Positions 43,401-52,865 of a DNA stretch of 64,000 nt are shown here, in pieces (position 1 is the first letter of the stretch; each line of letters opens with the position of its first letter). The DNA is taken from contig NZ_AZUK01000001.1 of NCBI RefSeq assembly GCF_000527035.1, forward strand, positions 62,001 to 126,000. Reading direction: 5' to 3'. This DNA comes from Tolumonas lignilytica. GTDB lineage: Bacteria; Pseudomonadota; Gammaproteobacteria; Enterobacterales; Aeromonadaceae. A model generated the notes under the pieces. It was not told the DNA's origin. It was given only the letters and a program-made list of their open reading frames with translations, and did no database searches. A program made the translations under genes and the position numbers.

Positions 43401-46340
43401 ATGCAATTCCGGATACCACTCTATGTGCATATAGCTACGCTATTTTTCTTACTTTTTTTGGTATTGGGGTTTGCGCTGGTTTCGCAGGCATACCGACAAA
43501 CCCTTTCCGGCAACATAACGCACGAACAACAAAGTTTTAAACAGCAAGGATTTGCTGTTGAACAGTCATTGCAACTAACAATTACCCCTGTCAAAGCATC
43601 ATTAACATTACTCTCCTATTCGCCAATTACTTCAGCTACGACACTTCCCCAGCGGTTATCCGCGCTACCACAACTGACATCGGTTTTAACATCTCAAAAC
43701 TCGATTTCTGCAATTTATATAGGCTATGCGAATGGTGATTTTTTTCTGGTGCGTAAATTCACAAATGAGGTTCAAGCAGCGCTTCATAAAAAAGCCCCTG
43801 AAAACACCGAATTTCTGGTGCAGAGCATTACCAGCACTGGAAATAAACGAGAAGGAAACTATCTATTTTTTGATGCCAATTTAAAACAGTTAGAGTCTCT
43901 ATTCATGCCTGATTATCAATATGATCCCCGAACCAGGATCTGGTATCAGGAAGCACAAAGCAGCACTAATGTTGTTATATCTCGTTCCTATATCTTTTTT
44001 ACGACTCAAGAGCCAGGTTCAACACTTGCTATTAAAACTCCTGCAGGAAACGCTGTTATTGGTGCTGATTTTAGCATGAAGAATCTGTCACAATTCTTGG
44101 AAAAAATGCAAAGACCACAAGGAAGTGAGGTCGTTTTATTTGATGATCAAGGGCAATTAATCGCCTCAGCCCGAGAAATGTACACCACTCAAAATACTAT
44201 GCATACCCTACCCTTATTGAATTCGTTAAAAATACCCGTGTTGGATATATTGCAAGAAGATATAACCAAACAAGCGATTACTGTGGGTAAACACAAGGAG
44301 TTAAATTTAAAAACTGCGAATAATGAATCCTGGGTTGCCTATGTCATCTCCATGTCATCCGGCAGTAAATATCCGCTTTATCTCAGCTTACTATTACCTT
44401 TAGATACGCTGTATTTACCTGCCCGCAATAATGCATTAACGGGGGCAATAGTTACGGTTTTTTTCTTGCTGCTCATGCTTCCCTTTGTGTGGTATGTCGC
44501 CAAACAGACAGCAAAACCATTATTAACTTTAAAGAAAGATATTGAATCCATCCGTAATTTTGATTTTGAAAAAAAATTCCCCACTCATTCCCATATTTCA
44601 GAAATAAAAGAATTAACCGAAGCCATGAACAGCATGCGCTTTACGATTCACAATTTTATTTCTATTGATAACGCACTCACGGCAGAACATAAATTTGACT
44701 CTTTGTTGACGCTTATTTTGAACGAAACATTAAAAGCTGTAGCGGCAAATGGCGGCATTATCTATTTACGGCAAGATTCAACCCTTAAAATGGAACCTGT
44801 CCGGGCCTTTTGGCAACAACAGGAAGTTAAGGGGCTGACAGGCATTCCTCTCCGAGATAAAAAAGAACATGCTCTTCGATTGGCCATTCATGGGCTGAAA
44901 GTGGTTGAAACGCTAGATCCCACGGTCTGGCAACGCGATTTTCAACAATTAGCGCCATTTGATAAAGCCCATTTATTAGTGGCCGAACCTTTAATCAGCC
45001 ACCGTAAAGAAGTGATTGGCCTGCTCGTCGTCGTGTTGCCGCAGGATCATCATGCCTCTCACGATATCAAAGCCAGGGTCAGTCTGATTGACGCCTTATC
45101 CGGCACAGCGGCAGTAGCGATAGAAACACAACGTCTGATTGATGAACAAAAACATCTGCTAGAGTCTTTTATTGAGCTGGTCGCAGGTGCTATTGATGCG
45201 AAAAGTGCATATACCGGCGGCCATTGTCAGAGAGTTCCCGTCTTAACGCAGATGCTTACTCAAGCTGCATGCGATCAGAAACAAGGGGTTTTTGCTGATT
45301 TCAAATTGGATGATGATCAATGGGAAGCGGTTCATATTGCCAGTTGGTTACACGATTGCGGCAAAGTAACGACGCCGGAATATATTGTCGATAAAGCCAC
45401 TAAACTGGAGGGGTTATATGATCGTATCCACGAGATACGCATGCGATTTGAGGTCATCAAGCGAGATGTGCACATTGCAACACTGAAATCTTATCTCGAT
45501 AACGAACAACAAAAAGAAATTGAGAATTCCGTATCGGCATTATGGAAGGTGCTGGATGACGAATTTGCCTTTGTGGCCGAATGCAATCTTGGCTGCGAAA
45601 ACATGGCAGCCGTACACCAAGAACGACTACAGGAAATAGCAAAACGAACATGGCAAAGAACATTAGATGACAGATTGGGAATATCTCACGATGAGCTTGA
45701 GCGTAAATCGCAAAACCCTAAACAAACATTGCCGGTATGGGAACATTTACTGGCCGATAAACCCGAACATTTAATTCCTCGTCCCGATTCAGAACAAATT
45801 AAAAATGATAACCCTTGGGGCTTTAAAGTAACTGTACCGGAATATCTTTATAATCGGGGGGAAATGTATAGCCTAACCGTGCCATACGGCACGCTGACAA
45901 ATGAAGAGCGTTTCAAAATTAATCAACATATTATCCAAACCATTATCATGTTGAATAAATTACCTTTCCCACAGCATTTACAAAATGTGCCAGAAATAGC
46001 CGGAGGTCATCATGAAAAAATGGATGGTAGCGGTTATCCAAAAGGTCTTCATCAAAAAGATTTAAGTATCCCAGCTCGAATTATGGCTATTGCTGATATT
46101 TTTGAGGCCCTCACCGCCCGAGATCGTCCTTATAAGTCGGGGAAAACCATCACGGAAGCCCTCCAGCTCATGAAAGAAATGACTAAGAAAAACCATATTG
46201 ATCGAGACTTATATATTCTTTTTGTTACCAGTGAAATATGGCGTGAATATGCAAAGCAATATTTACTCCCCGAGCAACTGACTGAGGTTGATAAAGCTGC
46301 TTTGCTGGATGGGCTTGAACGATTAAATTTCCCTCAGTAA
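43401..46340 (+). CDS. Membrane sensor with HD-GYP domain
   Basis: A 979-residue inner-membrane signalling protein. Membrane segments lie at about residues 8-30 and 343-365, enclosing a periplasmic Cache-like sensor. A HAMP-like linker (about 368-420) and a GAF-like domain (about 430-590) follow. The HD-GYP phosphodiesterase at 590-960 has the HD pair in ASWLHDCGKV (about 651) and the HHEKMDGSGYP segment (about 868-880). It should break down cyclic-di-GMP. An insertion of about 150 residues separates the HD and GYP halves, longer than usual. Gene alone; convergent with the integrase 7 bp away. Confidence 0.9.
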   Translation: MQFRIPLYVHIATLFFLLFLVLGFALVSQAYRQTLSGNITHEQQSFKQQGFAVEQSLQLTITPVKASLTLLSYSPITSATTLPQRLSALPQLTSVLTSQNSISAIYIGYANGDFFLVRKFTNEVQAALHKKAPENTEFLVQSITSTGNKREGNYLFFDANLKQLESLFMPDYQYDPRTRIWYQEAQSSTNVVISRSYIFFTTQEPGSTLAIKTPAGNAVIGADFSMKNLSQFLEKMQRPQGSEVVLFDDQGQLIASAREMYTTQNTMHTLPLLNSLKIPVLDILQEDITKQAITVGKHKELNLKTANNESWVAYVISMSSGSKYPLYLSLLLPLDTLYLPARNNALTGAIVTVFFLLLMLPFVWYVAKQTAKPLLTLKKDIESIRNFDFEKKFPTHSHISEIKELTEAMNSMRFTIHNFISIDNALTAEHKFDSLLTLILNETLKAVAANGGIIYLRQDSTLKMEPVRAFWQQQEVKGLTGIPLRDKKEHALRLAIHGLKVVETLDPTVWQRDFQQLAPFDKAHLLVAEPLISHRKEVIGLLVVVLPQDHHASHDIKARVSLIDALSGTAAVAIETQRLIDEQKHLLESFIELVAGAIDAKSAYTGGHCQRVPVLTQMLTQAACDQKQGVFADFKLDDDQWEAVHIASWLHDCGKVTTPEYIVDKATKLEGLYDRIHEIRMRFEVIKRDVHIATLKSYLDNEQQKEIENSVSALWKVLDDEFAFVAECNLGCENMAAVHQERLQEIAKRTWQRTLDDRLGISHDELERKSQNPKQTLPVWEHLLADKPEHLIPRPDSEQIKNDNPWGFKVTVPEYLYNRGEMYSLTVPYGTLTNEERFKINQHIIQTIIMLNKLPFPQHLQNVPEIAGGHHEKMDGSGYPKGLHQKDLSIPARIMAIADIFEALTARDRPYKSGKTITEALQLMKEMTKKNHIDRDLYILFVTSEIWREYAKQYLLPEQLTEVDKAALLDGLERLNFPQ
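44206..44213 (-). other. KOPS-like octamer pointing toward dif
   Basis: CCCTACCC on the plus strand is GGGTAGGG on the minus strand, reading left toward dif, as expected on the right side of the terminus. Confidence 0.35.
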
Positions 46341-46347
46341 AGCCGCA

Positions 46348-47646
46348 TCAATTTATCCCTTTCAGCCGATTAATTTGTTTGGCAGCAGCGGTTTCATGTC
46401 GTTCAATTTTCGTGGTATGTAAATACTGTGATGTGGTATCAATACTGTCATGTCCCGCATCAGCCTGCACATGCGATAACGGTCTTCCATTTAAATTAAT
46501 ATCGTGTGTAATCCCCGTATGGCGGATGCTATGAGGAGTCATTTGCCGCATCTCCTGTGCGTCCTGTTCAAACCCATCTTCCTGTGCCAAATCGGCGGCA
46601 GTTTGGATCAAGAAGTTGATATCATCGCGTAATTGCCGAACCCCCAGGTTTGCATTGCGTAAACCAGCATCTCGCCCTCTCCCTGCGGCTTTATGTCGCA
46701 AAAATAGCGGCGTACTTTCATTCGGTGTCGGTAAAGCTGATAACCCTAGATATTCTCTATAACGTTTCAATGCGACAAGCAACTGATTGGATACTGCGAC
46801 TGTTCTGCGTTTTCCGCCTTTACTGACCGGAATAAAAAATCCCCAGACACCGCTGTGACTGTCTCGTCGAAATTGCCCCATTACAGGTGAAAAACCAGGC
46901 CGGGCAGCCACTTCAGAAATGCGTAAATAACAGCTATACATCAAACTCACCAAAAATAGCGTTCTTTCGTGCAAATCTGGCTGTTTACTGGCCAATGCTT
47001 CTGCTGCAGAGATGACATAAGACCACTGTAACTCACTGAATGATTTTATGTTTTCCTCATCATCGAGCATATTACCCCGTAATGGTGATACAGAAAATCG
47101 GCTTTGTTTCATCCACATCATGGCCGGATTTCTTTCTGTGTATTCCTCATTAATCAAGTAACCATAATATGCTGATAAAATAGCCATTTTTGTTTTTAAT
47201 GCTTTATCACTCAGACGGTAGGCTAATGGCTGGTTATTGTCTTTTTTCCCTAGAAATGGCCGCCATAAAGGATTAGGTACCCGCTCCCCCCACTCTTTCA
47301 CAGTGACAAACTGCGCCACATTTCGATAAGCAATCAGTTCCTTGGGTGGATCCATGCAATAGTTAACATACGCGTTCATCATGCGGCGATTCACTTCCGC
47401 CGGAGAGATCCCTTCCACGTCAAAACACCAATGCAAATAAGTCGTGAGCTCACTTCGATATGTTTTGTAGTTATTTTCATTGAAACGATGCTCACTCAAC
47501 CAATCAACGGCATGTTCATAGACCAGCGCAGCATCATATACATGATGGATCGTGATATCCGCGACATGCTGATTGACGGTCGGATTACCTTCATCCAAAT
47601 ATTGTGGTGAATCAAAAAGCGGAATAACAGGAGGGTTATCTTGCAT
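46348..47646 (-). CDS. Tyrosine-type site-specific recombinase
   Basis: A 432-residue recombinase with all catalytic residues: R242 (CYLRISEVA), H372-x-x-R375-H376 (TPHSIRHTG), H399 (AGHDSIDT) and Y408 (SQYLHT). A long N-terminal core-binding domain precedes them. It is not part of the four-gene module and is unlike XerC/XerD in length. There is no cargo around it that would mark a prophage. The perfect 12-6-12 palindrome at 43287 could be its target, inferred only from site shape and nearness. Related stand-alone genes occur in Vibrio- and Shewanella-like genomes. Confidence 0.9.
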   Translation of the reverse strand: MQDNPPVIPLFDSPQYLDEGNPTVNQHVADITIHHVYDAALVYEHAVDWLSEHRFNENNYKTYRSELTTYLHWCFDVEGISPAEVNRRMMNAYVNYCMDPPKELIAYRNVAQFVTVKEWGERVPNPLWRPFLGKKDNNQPLAYRLSDKALKTKMAILSAYYGYLINEEYTERNPAMMWMKQSRFSVSPLRGNMLDDEENIKSFSELQWSYVISAAEALASKQPDLHERTLFLVSLMYSCYLRISEVAARPGFSPVMGQFRRDSHSGVWGFFIPVSKGGKRRTVAVSNQLLVALKRYREYLGLSALPTPNESTPLFLRHKAAGRGRDAGLRNANLGVRQLRDDINFLIQTAADLAQEDGFEQDAQEMRQMTPHSIRHTGITHDINLNGRPLSHVQADAGHDSIDTTSQYLHTTKIERHETAAAKQINRLKGIN

Positions 47647-47840
47647 TGCTTGCTCTTGGCTATTTCACATAATTCCATTATATATCAATAAGCTAATATC
47701 ACATCGCCGATTTTTATCGACTCGCAATAGTGCTAATCAGATATCTGCAGAGATCCACAAGACAGATGCGGCTGAAAATACAAATATGGTGTTATGATAT
47801 CAACAACCAGTCATGTATCACTTAGCGGAGCTTTCCCTGC

Positions 47841-49037
47841 ATGTTTCAACACGTAGACATCTACCCAGGAGACCCAATCCTTTCACTGGTAGATACTTTC
47901 AAAAAAGACACCCGTTCCCACAAAGTTAATTTAGGTATCGGTATTTATTACGATGAAGCCGGTAATATTCCTGTTTTAGGATCTGTTCAAAAAGCAGAAG
48001 CCGCAATCGCGCAAACCATTACTCCACGCTCATATTTACCCATGGAAGGCGCACCTGATTACCGTAAGGCGGTCCAGGAGTTATTGTGGGGCAATGATAA
48101 TCCAGCGTTAAAATCAGGTCGAATTGCCACGATCCAGACACTGGGTGGCTCTGGCGCTTTAAAAGTAGGTGCGGATTTTTTACATCGTTATTTTCCGCAA
48201 AGTGAAGTCTGGGTCAGTGATCCAACCTGGGATAATCACCATGCCATTTTTCAAGGTGCAGGCATCAGCACACATACCTACCCGTATTATGACGAAACAA
48301 CCGGTGGTGTTCGTTTCACTGAAATGCTGGAAACACTCCGTGCACTGCCACTGAAAAGCATCGTACTTTTGCACCCATGCTGTCACAACCCAACCGGGGT
48401 AGATCTTTCCCCAACACAATGGGAAACACTGCTGCCGGTTATTAAAGAACGCGAATTGATCCCCTTCCTGGATATTGCTTATCAAGGATTCGGCGACAGC
48501 ATTATTGAAGATACCTTTGCCGTCAGGATGCTGACCGATGCCAATATCAGTTTCTTTGTCAGCAATTCATTCTCTAAAAATCTGTCTCTTTACAGCGAAC
48601 GCTGTGGTGGCCTTTCTGTCATTTGTCCGAATGCAGAAGAAGCTGATCGGGTGTTAGGACAATTAAAACTGACGGTTCGTAAAATTTATTCCAGCCCGCC
48701 AAGCCATGGTGCACAGGTCGTTGCTTCTGTACTGACTCAATCTGAGTTGCGAGCCGCATGGGAACAGGAAGTGGCAGAAATGCGTGACCGTATCAAAGCC
48801 ATGCGCCAAAAACTCTACGACACCTTAACGGCCAAAGTGCCCGGAAAAGATTTCAGCTACATGATCACGCAACGGGGCATGTTCAGCTATACCGGCTTAA
48901 CGCCCGAACAGGTTGATCGTCTGCGTGAAGAATTTGCGGTGTATCTGGTGAGAACCGGACGTATGTGTGTCGCAGGTTTGAATACACGCAATGTTGAATA
49001 TGTGGCTAATTCGATTGCAGCAGTATTACAACATTAA
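47841..49037 (+). CDS. tyrB: Aromatic/aspartate aminotransferase
   Basis: A 398-residue PLP-dependent class I aminotransferase. The PLP lysine is in [16 protein letters not shown] (about residue 247), and the phosphate/ring contacts include [11 protein letters not shown] (the NPTG motif) and the C-terminal MCVAGLN arginine region ([11 protein letters not shown]). The sequence type matches TyrB/AspC, which transfer the amino group between glutamate and tyrosine, phenylalanine or aspartate in the cytoplasm. ATG 47841 with GCGGAGC upstream. It stands alone and ends in a perfect terminator. AspC is the alternative name. Confidence 0.9.
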   Translation: MFQHVDIYPGDPILSLVDTFKKDTRSHKVNLGIGIYYDEAGNIPVLGSVQKAEAAIAQTITPRSYLPMEGAPDYRKAVQELLWGNDNPALKSGRIATIQTLGGSGALKVGADFLHRYFPQSEVWVSDPTWDNHHAIFQGAGISTHTYPYYDETTGGVRFTEMLETLRALPLKSIVLLHPCCHNPTGVDLSPTQWETLLPVIKERELIPFLDIAYQGFGDSIIEDTFAVRMLTDANISFFVSNSFSKNLSLYSERCGGLSVICPNAEEADRVLGQLKLTVRKIYSSPPSHGAQVVASVLTQSELRAAWEQEVAEMRDRIKAMRQKLYDTLTAKVPGKDFSYMITQRGMFSYTGLTPEQVDRLREEFAVYLVRTGRMCVAGLNTRNVEYVANSIAAVLQH

Positions 49038-49049
49038 TATGCAACTCAG

Positions 49050-49078
49050 AAGGCTGCTGGTGATATAGCAGCCTTTTT
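49050..49078 (+). terminator. Terminator after tyrB
   Basis: AAGGCTGCT (49050-49058) pairs perfectly with AGCAGCCTT (49067-49075), followed by TTT. Confidence 0.85.
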
Positions 49079-49185
49079 CCCGCAAGTTATCACAATCTTA
49101 TTCCAATGTTATGCACAAAAACTGTGGATAAACTACGGATGCAATGATGTCTGAAATACACTCCCTAATATCCTTCCGCGACAAC

Positions 49186-49204
49186 CTTTCTAAAAAATAG
49201 AAAG
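49186..49204. promoter_or_regulatory. Palindrome upstream of azoR
   Basis: CTTTCTA and TAGAAAG flank a 5-base spacer, about 90 bp ahead of azoR; a candidate repressor site. Confidence 0.3.
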
Positions 49205-49290
49205 ATAGCACCTATTTTTTGCCATTTTTTCCTTAAAAATAGAATGTATTGTATCTATCAAGGCGATATGCCAACACTGAGGAATAAATA

Positions 49291-49896
49291 ATGAGCAATG
49301 TTTTAGTCATTCAATCAAGTATTCTTGGCCCTTATTCTCAATCAACCAAATTGCTGGACAATTTTGCTGTTGAGTGGAAACAAAAACACCCAACCGACAA
49401 TATTGTTGTTCGTGACCTAGCTGGCGAACCATTGCCTGTGCTGGATGGTGAAATTATTGCCGCCTTAGGTGGAAATGGTGAACTGAATGATCGTCAAAAA
49501 GCGGCTGCTGAGCTTTCTATGACGTTGATTGAAGAAGTCAAAACAGCCGACTACGTTGCAATTGCAGTCCCCATGTATAACTTTGGTATCCCGGTACAAC
49601 TGAAAACCTGGATTGACCTGATTTGCCGTGCCGGTATCACCTTTTCTTACACTGAAACAGGCCCACAAGGCTTACTGACCGGCAAGAAAGTATTGATCGT
49701 CACGACCACTGGTGGTGCACATCGTAATACCGCGACTGATCTGGCGCTGGCTCATGCTCAAACAGTATTGAGTTTTGTCGGTCTGAAAGACATCTCTGTT
49801 GCGTATGCGGAAGCACTGGCTATGGGCCCAGAATCTCAAGAACGTGGTTTGGCTGAAGCGACTAAAGCAATACAAGCATTTATTGCACAGCATTAA
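49291..49896 (+). CDS. azoR: FMN-dependent NADH-azoreductase
   Basis: A 201-residue flavodoxin-like quinone/azo reductase. The FMN phosphate loop is SSILGPYSQSTKLL near the start, and the FMN-ring segments are PMYNFGIPVQLKTWIDLI and TTTGGAHR. It reduces quinones and azo compounds with NADH and two electrons, lowering quinone stress, in the cytoplasm. Start ATG 49291 with GAGGAATAA upstream. Single gene behind a separate intergenic region with a palindrome, so probably regulated on its own. Identification is firm. Confidence 0.93.
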   Translation: MSNVLVIQSSILGPYSQSTKLLDNFAVEWKQKHPTDNIVVRDLAGEPLPVLDGEIIAALGGNGELNDRQKAAAELSMTLIEEVKTADYVAIAVPMYNFGIPVQLKTWIDLICRAGITFSYTETGPQGLLTGKKVLIVTTTGGAHRNTATDLALAHAQTVLSFVGLKDISVAYAEALAMGPESQERGLAEATKAIQAFIAQH

Positions 49897-49905
49897 TTAA
49901 TGTTA

Positions 49906-49939
49906 TGCTGAGGGAAGTTATTCTTTCTTCAGCATTTTT
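49906..49939 (+). terminator. Hairpin between azoR and HD protein
   Basis: TGCTGA with GGAAG pairs imperfectly with CTTTCTTCAGCA (49924-49935), followed by TTTTT up to the next start codon at 49940. Weak terminator or attenuator. Confidence 0.5.
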
Positions 49940-50560
49940 ATGGACACAAGACCTGTTCCCGCTTTCCGTTCGGAAATCGAAGCCTATATTCAGCAGCACG
50001 CACTTCCTGTCGATAAATTCAGTCACCAGCCTCGGCTTTATGCATTAGCTCGTTCTCTGGCTGAATCTGAAAAGATGGTATTTGATGATGACATACTTCA
50101 TGCAGCAATATGGTTACACGATATTGGTGTCTTTGAAGGTCATCGCCCTTCCAACCCTGAACTGCTGGCAAAATGGGACAATGTCGCCTATGCCTGCAAC
50201 GCGTTACCTGCTTTATTAGACTGCTGGCAATTTCCGGCAGAGAAAATTCCAGTCGTCATTGATGCCATAAGACAACATGCCGCACCCAACACGCCATCTT
50301 CACATGAAGCTATTTTATTGCACGATGCCGATCTGCTTGAGTTGCTTGGTGCCGTTGGCATCATGAGAGCACTCAGTAAAGTAGGACGTGATACCCGTTA
50401 TCCGACGCATGGTAAAGCCGTAGCTGTACTGGAAACCCTGTTAACACTTCCCCAATTTCTACTGCTTCCCACAGCAAAAAAACTGGCCGAACCGCGAGTC
50501 ATACTCATGCAACAATTTTTGTCTTCAATTGCGGATGAAACACTCGGCGTTTCATATTGA
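49940..50560 (+). CDS. HD-domain phosphohydrolase
   Basis: A 206-residue metal-dependent phosphohydrolase of the HD superfamily. Metal ligands are visible: an early His (KFSHQPRLYALARSLAE), the HD pair in AIWLHDIGVF, and later Asp in LLHDADLLELLG. Fold and length match small HD proteins thought to hydrolyse nucleotides, but the substrate is unknown. It starts 43 bp after azoR, right at the end of a hairpin, so read-through from azoR is possible. Confidence 0.85.
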   Translation: MDTRPVPAFRSEIEAYIQQHALPVDKFSHQPRLYALARSLAESEKMVFDDDILHAAIWLHDIGVFEGHRPSNPELLAKWDNVAYACNALPALLDCWQFPAEKIPVVIDAIRQHAAPNTPSSHEAILLHDADLLELLGAVGIMRALSKVGRDTRYPTHGKAVAVLETLLTLPQFLLLPTAKKLAEPRVILMQQFLSSIADETLGVSY

Positions 50561-50769
50561 AGCTTTTATAAGCATCTGCAAAGCCGATCACAAGAGAGGG
50601 GGAATTTATTTGACCAATCTCTACCTTTGTAAAATCAATAAATGATTAGATATGTGCGTGTCGATGTAGTTACAAAACTCCAGATACAAGCAGTGGATGT
50701 CAGCATAATCAATTACATAAATATACTGTCATTCGTATCATCAACACATTTAGTGGCGAGAAACGTTTT

Positions 50770-51510
50770 ATGCACCCAAGACACTCGGTTATTTTAGAAC
50801 TGGTAAATAGTGCAGGACGGGTCAGTGTGGTTGATTTATCCACACAACTTGGCGTTTCAGAAGTGACAATCCGTCAAGATTTGACACAACTGGAAAACCA
50901 AGGTTTCCTGAAACGAGTACATGGTGCTGCAACCGTGCTCGACAGCGAAGATCCGGAGCATCGCTTATGGGCAAATAGCAAAGTCAAACAAGACATTGCT
51001 AACTATGCCTATTCCCTCATTAATCGTGATGATTGCATCTTGATCGAAGGCGGTAGCGTCAACGTTATGTTGGCTAAATTGCTTGCTGAACGAGCTGATA
51101 TCACCATTATTACTTCCAGTTCTTATATTGCTCACCAGCTTCGTGCGAGCAAGGCAGAAATTATTCTGCTGGGTGGACAATATCAAACCAGTAGTGAAAG
51201 TCTTGTCGGACCGTTAACTCGCTTGTGCATCGACCATGTGCATTTCAGTAAAGCATTCATCGGCGTAGACGGTTTTGATGTTCAGACCGGATTTACTAAC
51301 CGGAATATGATGCGAGCTGATATTGCTAATGCCATTTTGAACAAGCATCAGGAGGTCTTTGTACTGACTGATTCGAGCAAGTTCGGACGAATTCATCCTG
51401 CAGCTATCGGGCCTACTTCGCTGATCAAGCATGTAGTAACCGATAAGAATGCGCCGAACAGTTCATTGCAATGGCTGAGTCACCAAGGTGTACAAGTTCA
51501 TATCATCTGA
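50770..51510 (+). CDS. yciT: DeoR-family regulator, YciT-like
   Basis: A 246-residue DeoR-type regulator. The N-terminal helix-turn-helix is SVVDLSTQLGVSEVTIRQDL; the C-terminal sugar-phosphate-sensing domain has the SESLVGPLTRLCIDHVHFSKAF and DSSKFGRIHPAAIGP segments. The match to E. coli YciT is close along the whole length. Target genes are not clear. ATG 50770 with GGCGAG upstream. It ends in a shared terminator with dcd. The 209-bp gap in front shows no distinct operator. Confidence 0.88.
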   Translation: MHPRHSVILELVNSAGRVSVVDLSTQLGVSEVTIRQDLTQLENQGFLKRVHGAATVLDSEDPEHRLWANSKVKQDIANYAYSLINRDDCILIEGGSVNVMLAKLLAERADITIITSSSYIAHQLRASKAEIILLGGQYQTSSESLVGPLTRLCIDHVHFSKAFIGVDGFDVQTGFTNRNMMRADIANAILNKHQEVFVLTDSSKFGRIHPAAIGPTSLIKHVVTDKNAPNSSLQWLSHQGVQVHII

Positions 51511-51522
51511 CGTCTAAATGAA

Positions 51523-51544
51523 AAAAGCCCCTTACGGGGCTTTT
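51523..51544. terminator. Bidirectional terminator between yciT and dcd
   Basis: AAAAGCCCC (51523-51531), loop TTAC, GGGGCTTTT (51536-51544): perfect and symmetric, so it serves both convergent genes. Confidence 0.92.
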
Positions 51545-51546
51545 GT

Positions 51547-52128
51547 CTAATCCTGATCTATCCTGCTGGCAACCGCACCCTGCTGACTCTTGTATTTCGC
51601 ATTGGTACGTTTGTTATATGGCCGCACGGCTGAGCCTGACATCGTTTCGAAGTTCAGTGCGCCAATCACCATACCGGGACGCAATGCCAGTGGCAAACGT
51701 CCACCATTATAGAATTCAAGTACGATACGGCCAGACCAACCCGGATCAATACGATGCGCGGTAACGTGCACCATTAACCCTAAACGCGCCAGTGATGAAC
51801 GACCATCCAGCCAGCCGACGATGTTATCTGGTAACGTAACTGATTCATGAGTCACCGCCAGCGCCAGCTCTCCCGGATGCAGTACAAATACATCTTCATT
51901 CTTGATGTAAATTTCGTCGCTCATGACGCGGTCGATAGCTGCCGAAACCTCTTCCTTTGGGCCGCTCAGATCAATGTAAGGTGCAGTATGTGCCTGAAAC
52001 ACACGAAATTCATTACCAAGCAACACATCCACACTGACGCCGCTGATGCGCGAGCTATCAGGACGCGGCTCAATCACGATTTTACCTTCTTCAAGGTGCT
52101 GCTCTATGTCGCGATCACAAAGACGCAT
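51547..52128 (-). CDS. dcd: dCTP deaminase
   Basis: A 193-residue homotrimeric enzyme that deaminates dCTP to dUTP, supplying dUMP for thymidylate synthesis. The family core [20 protein letters not shown] and the C-terminal [10 protein letters not shown] are present; the catalytic glutamate lies in GRIVLEFYN. Start ATG 52128. It is 20 bp downstream of udk on the same strand, giving a pyrimidine-nucleotide pair, which together with apbC matches the order in related gammaproteobacteria. Confidence 0.95.
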   Translation of the reverse strand: MRLCDRDIEQHLEEGKIVIEPRPDSSRISGVSVDVLLGNEFRVFQAHTAPYIDLSGPKEEVSAAIDRVMSDEIYIKNEDVFVLHPGELALAVTHESVTLPDNIVGWLDGRSSLARLGLMVHVTAHRIDPGWSGRIVLEFYNGGRLPLALRPGMVIGALNFETMSGSAVRPYNKRTNAKYKSQQGAVASRIDQD

Positions 52129-52148
52129 GTTTTCTCCAGAATAAGTAA

Positions 52149-52793
52149 TCAGCTTAGTAATAAATGACGAATTCGCGATTTCAACATCTCAATCGCGATG
52201 CGGTTACGACCGCCACGAGGAATAATAATATCGGCGTATTGCTTGGATGGCTCGATAAATTGCAAAAACATCGGACGCACTGTTTTCTGATATTGTTCCA
52301 GCACCGAATCCATGGTTCTGCCACGTTCCTGAACATCTCGAGCTAAACGGCGGACCAGACAGATATCCAGCGGGGTATCCATGAATATGCTGACGTTCAG
52401 CAATTTTCGCAATGTAGAATCATTCAGTAACAGAATGCCTTCCAGAATGATAATCCGCTTGGGCGTGAAATGAATGGTCCGTTCCGTCCGGGTATGTTCT
52501 GCATAAGAATAAGTAGGGATATCGACTGCCTGCCCTTCTATCAGCTGTTTCAGATGCGTGGCCAGCAGGGCATGATCGAATGCAGCAGGATGATCGTAAT
52601 TCGTTTTAACTCGTTCCGTCATCGGTAAATGACTTTGATCTTTGTAATAGCAATCTTCCGTGATCACACCGATCTGATCTTCACCTAATTCGGCGGTTAA
52701 TTCATTGAATATTGTTCTTGCAATCAGACTTTTACCTGACGCTGAGGCTCCTGCAATACCTATAATGACGCAGTCAGGATGTTTATCAGACAT
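52149..52793 (-). CDS. udk: Uridine kinase
   Basis: A 214-residue uridine/cytidine kinase. The P-loop is [11 protein letters not shown] near residue 15, with the [13 protein letters not shown] and [13 protein letters not shown] segments of the nucleoside site and the family ending [19 protein letters not shown]. It salvages uridine and cytidine to UMP and CMP with GTP/ATP. The start is ATG 52793 ([12 protein letters not shown]), which fits the E. coli protein; a longer frame from 52862 has no family support. Lies between dcd and apbC. Confidence 0.95.
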   Translation of the reverse strand: MSDKHPDCVIIGIAGASASGKSLIARTIFNELTAELGEDQIGVITEDCYYKDQSHLPMTERVKTNYDHPAAFDHALLATHLKQLIEGQAVDIPTYSYAEHTRTERTIHFTPKRIIILEGILLLNDSTLRKLLNVSIFMDTPLDICLVRRLARDVQERGRTMDSVLEQYQKTVRPMFLQFIEPSKQYADIIIPRGGRNRIAIEMLKSRIRHLLLS

Positions 52794-52865
52794 GAAGAGA
52801 TCTCTTTTCGCTATTTCAAGCGGCGCATTATATATAAATCGTCGCCTGAAATAACGTGTCATTCC

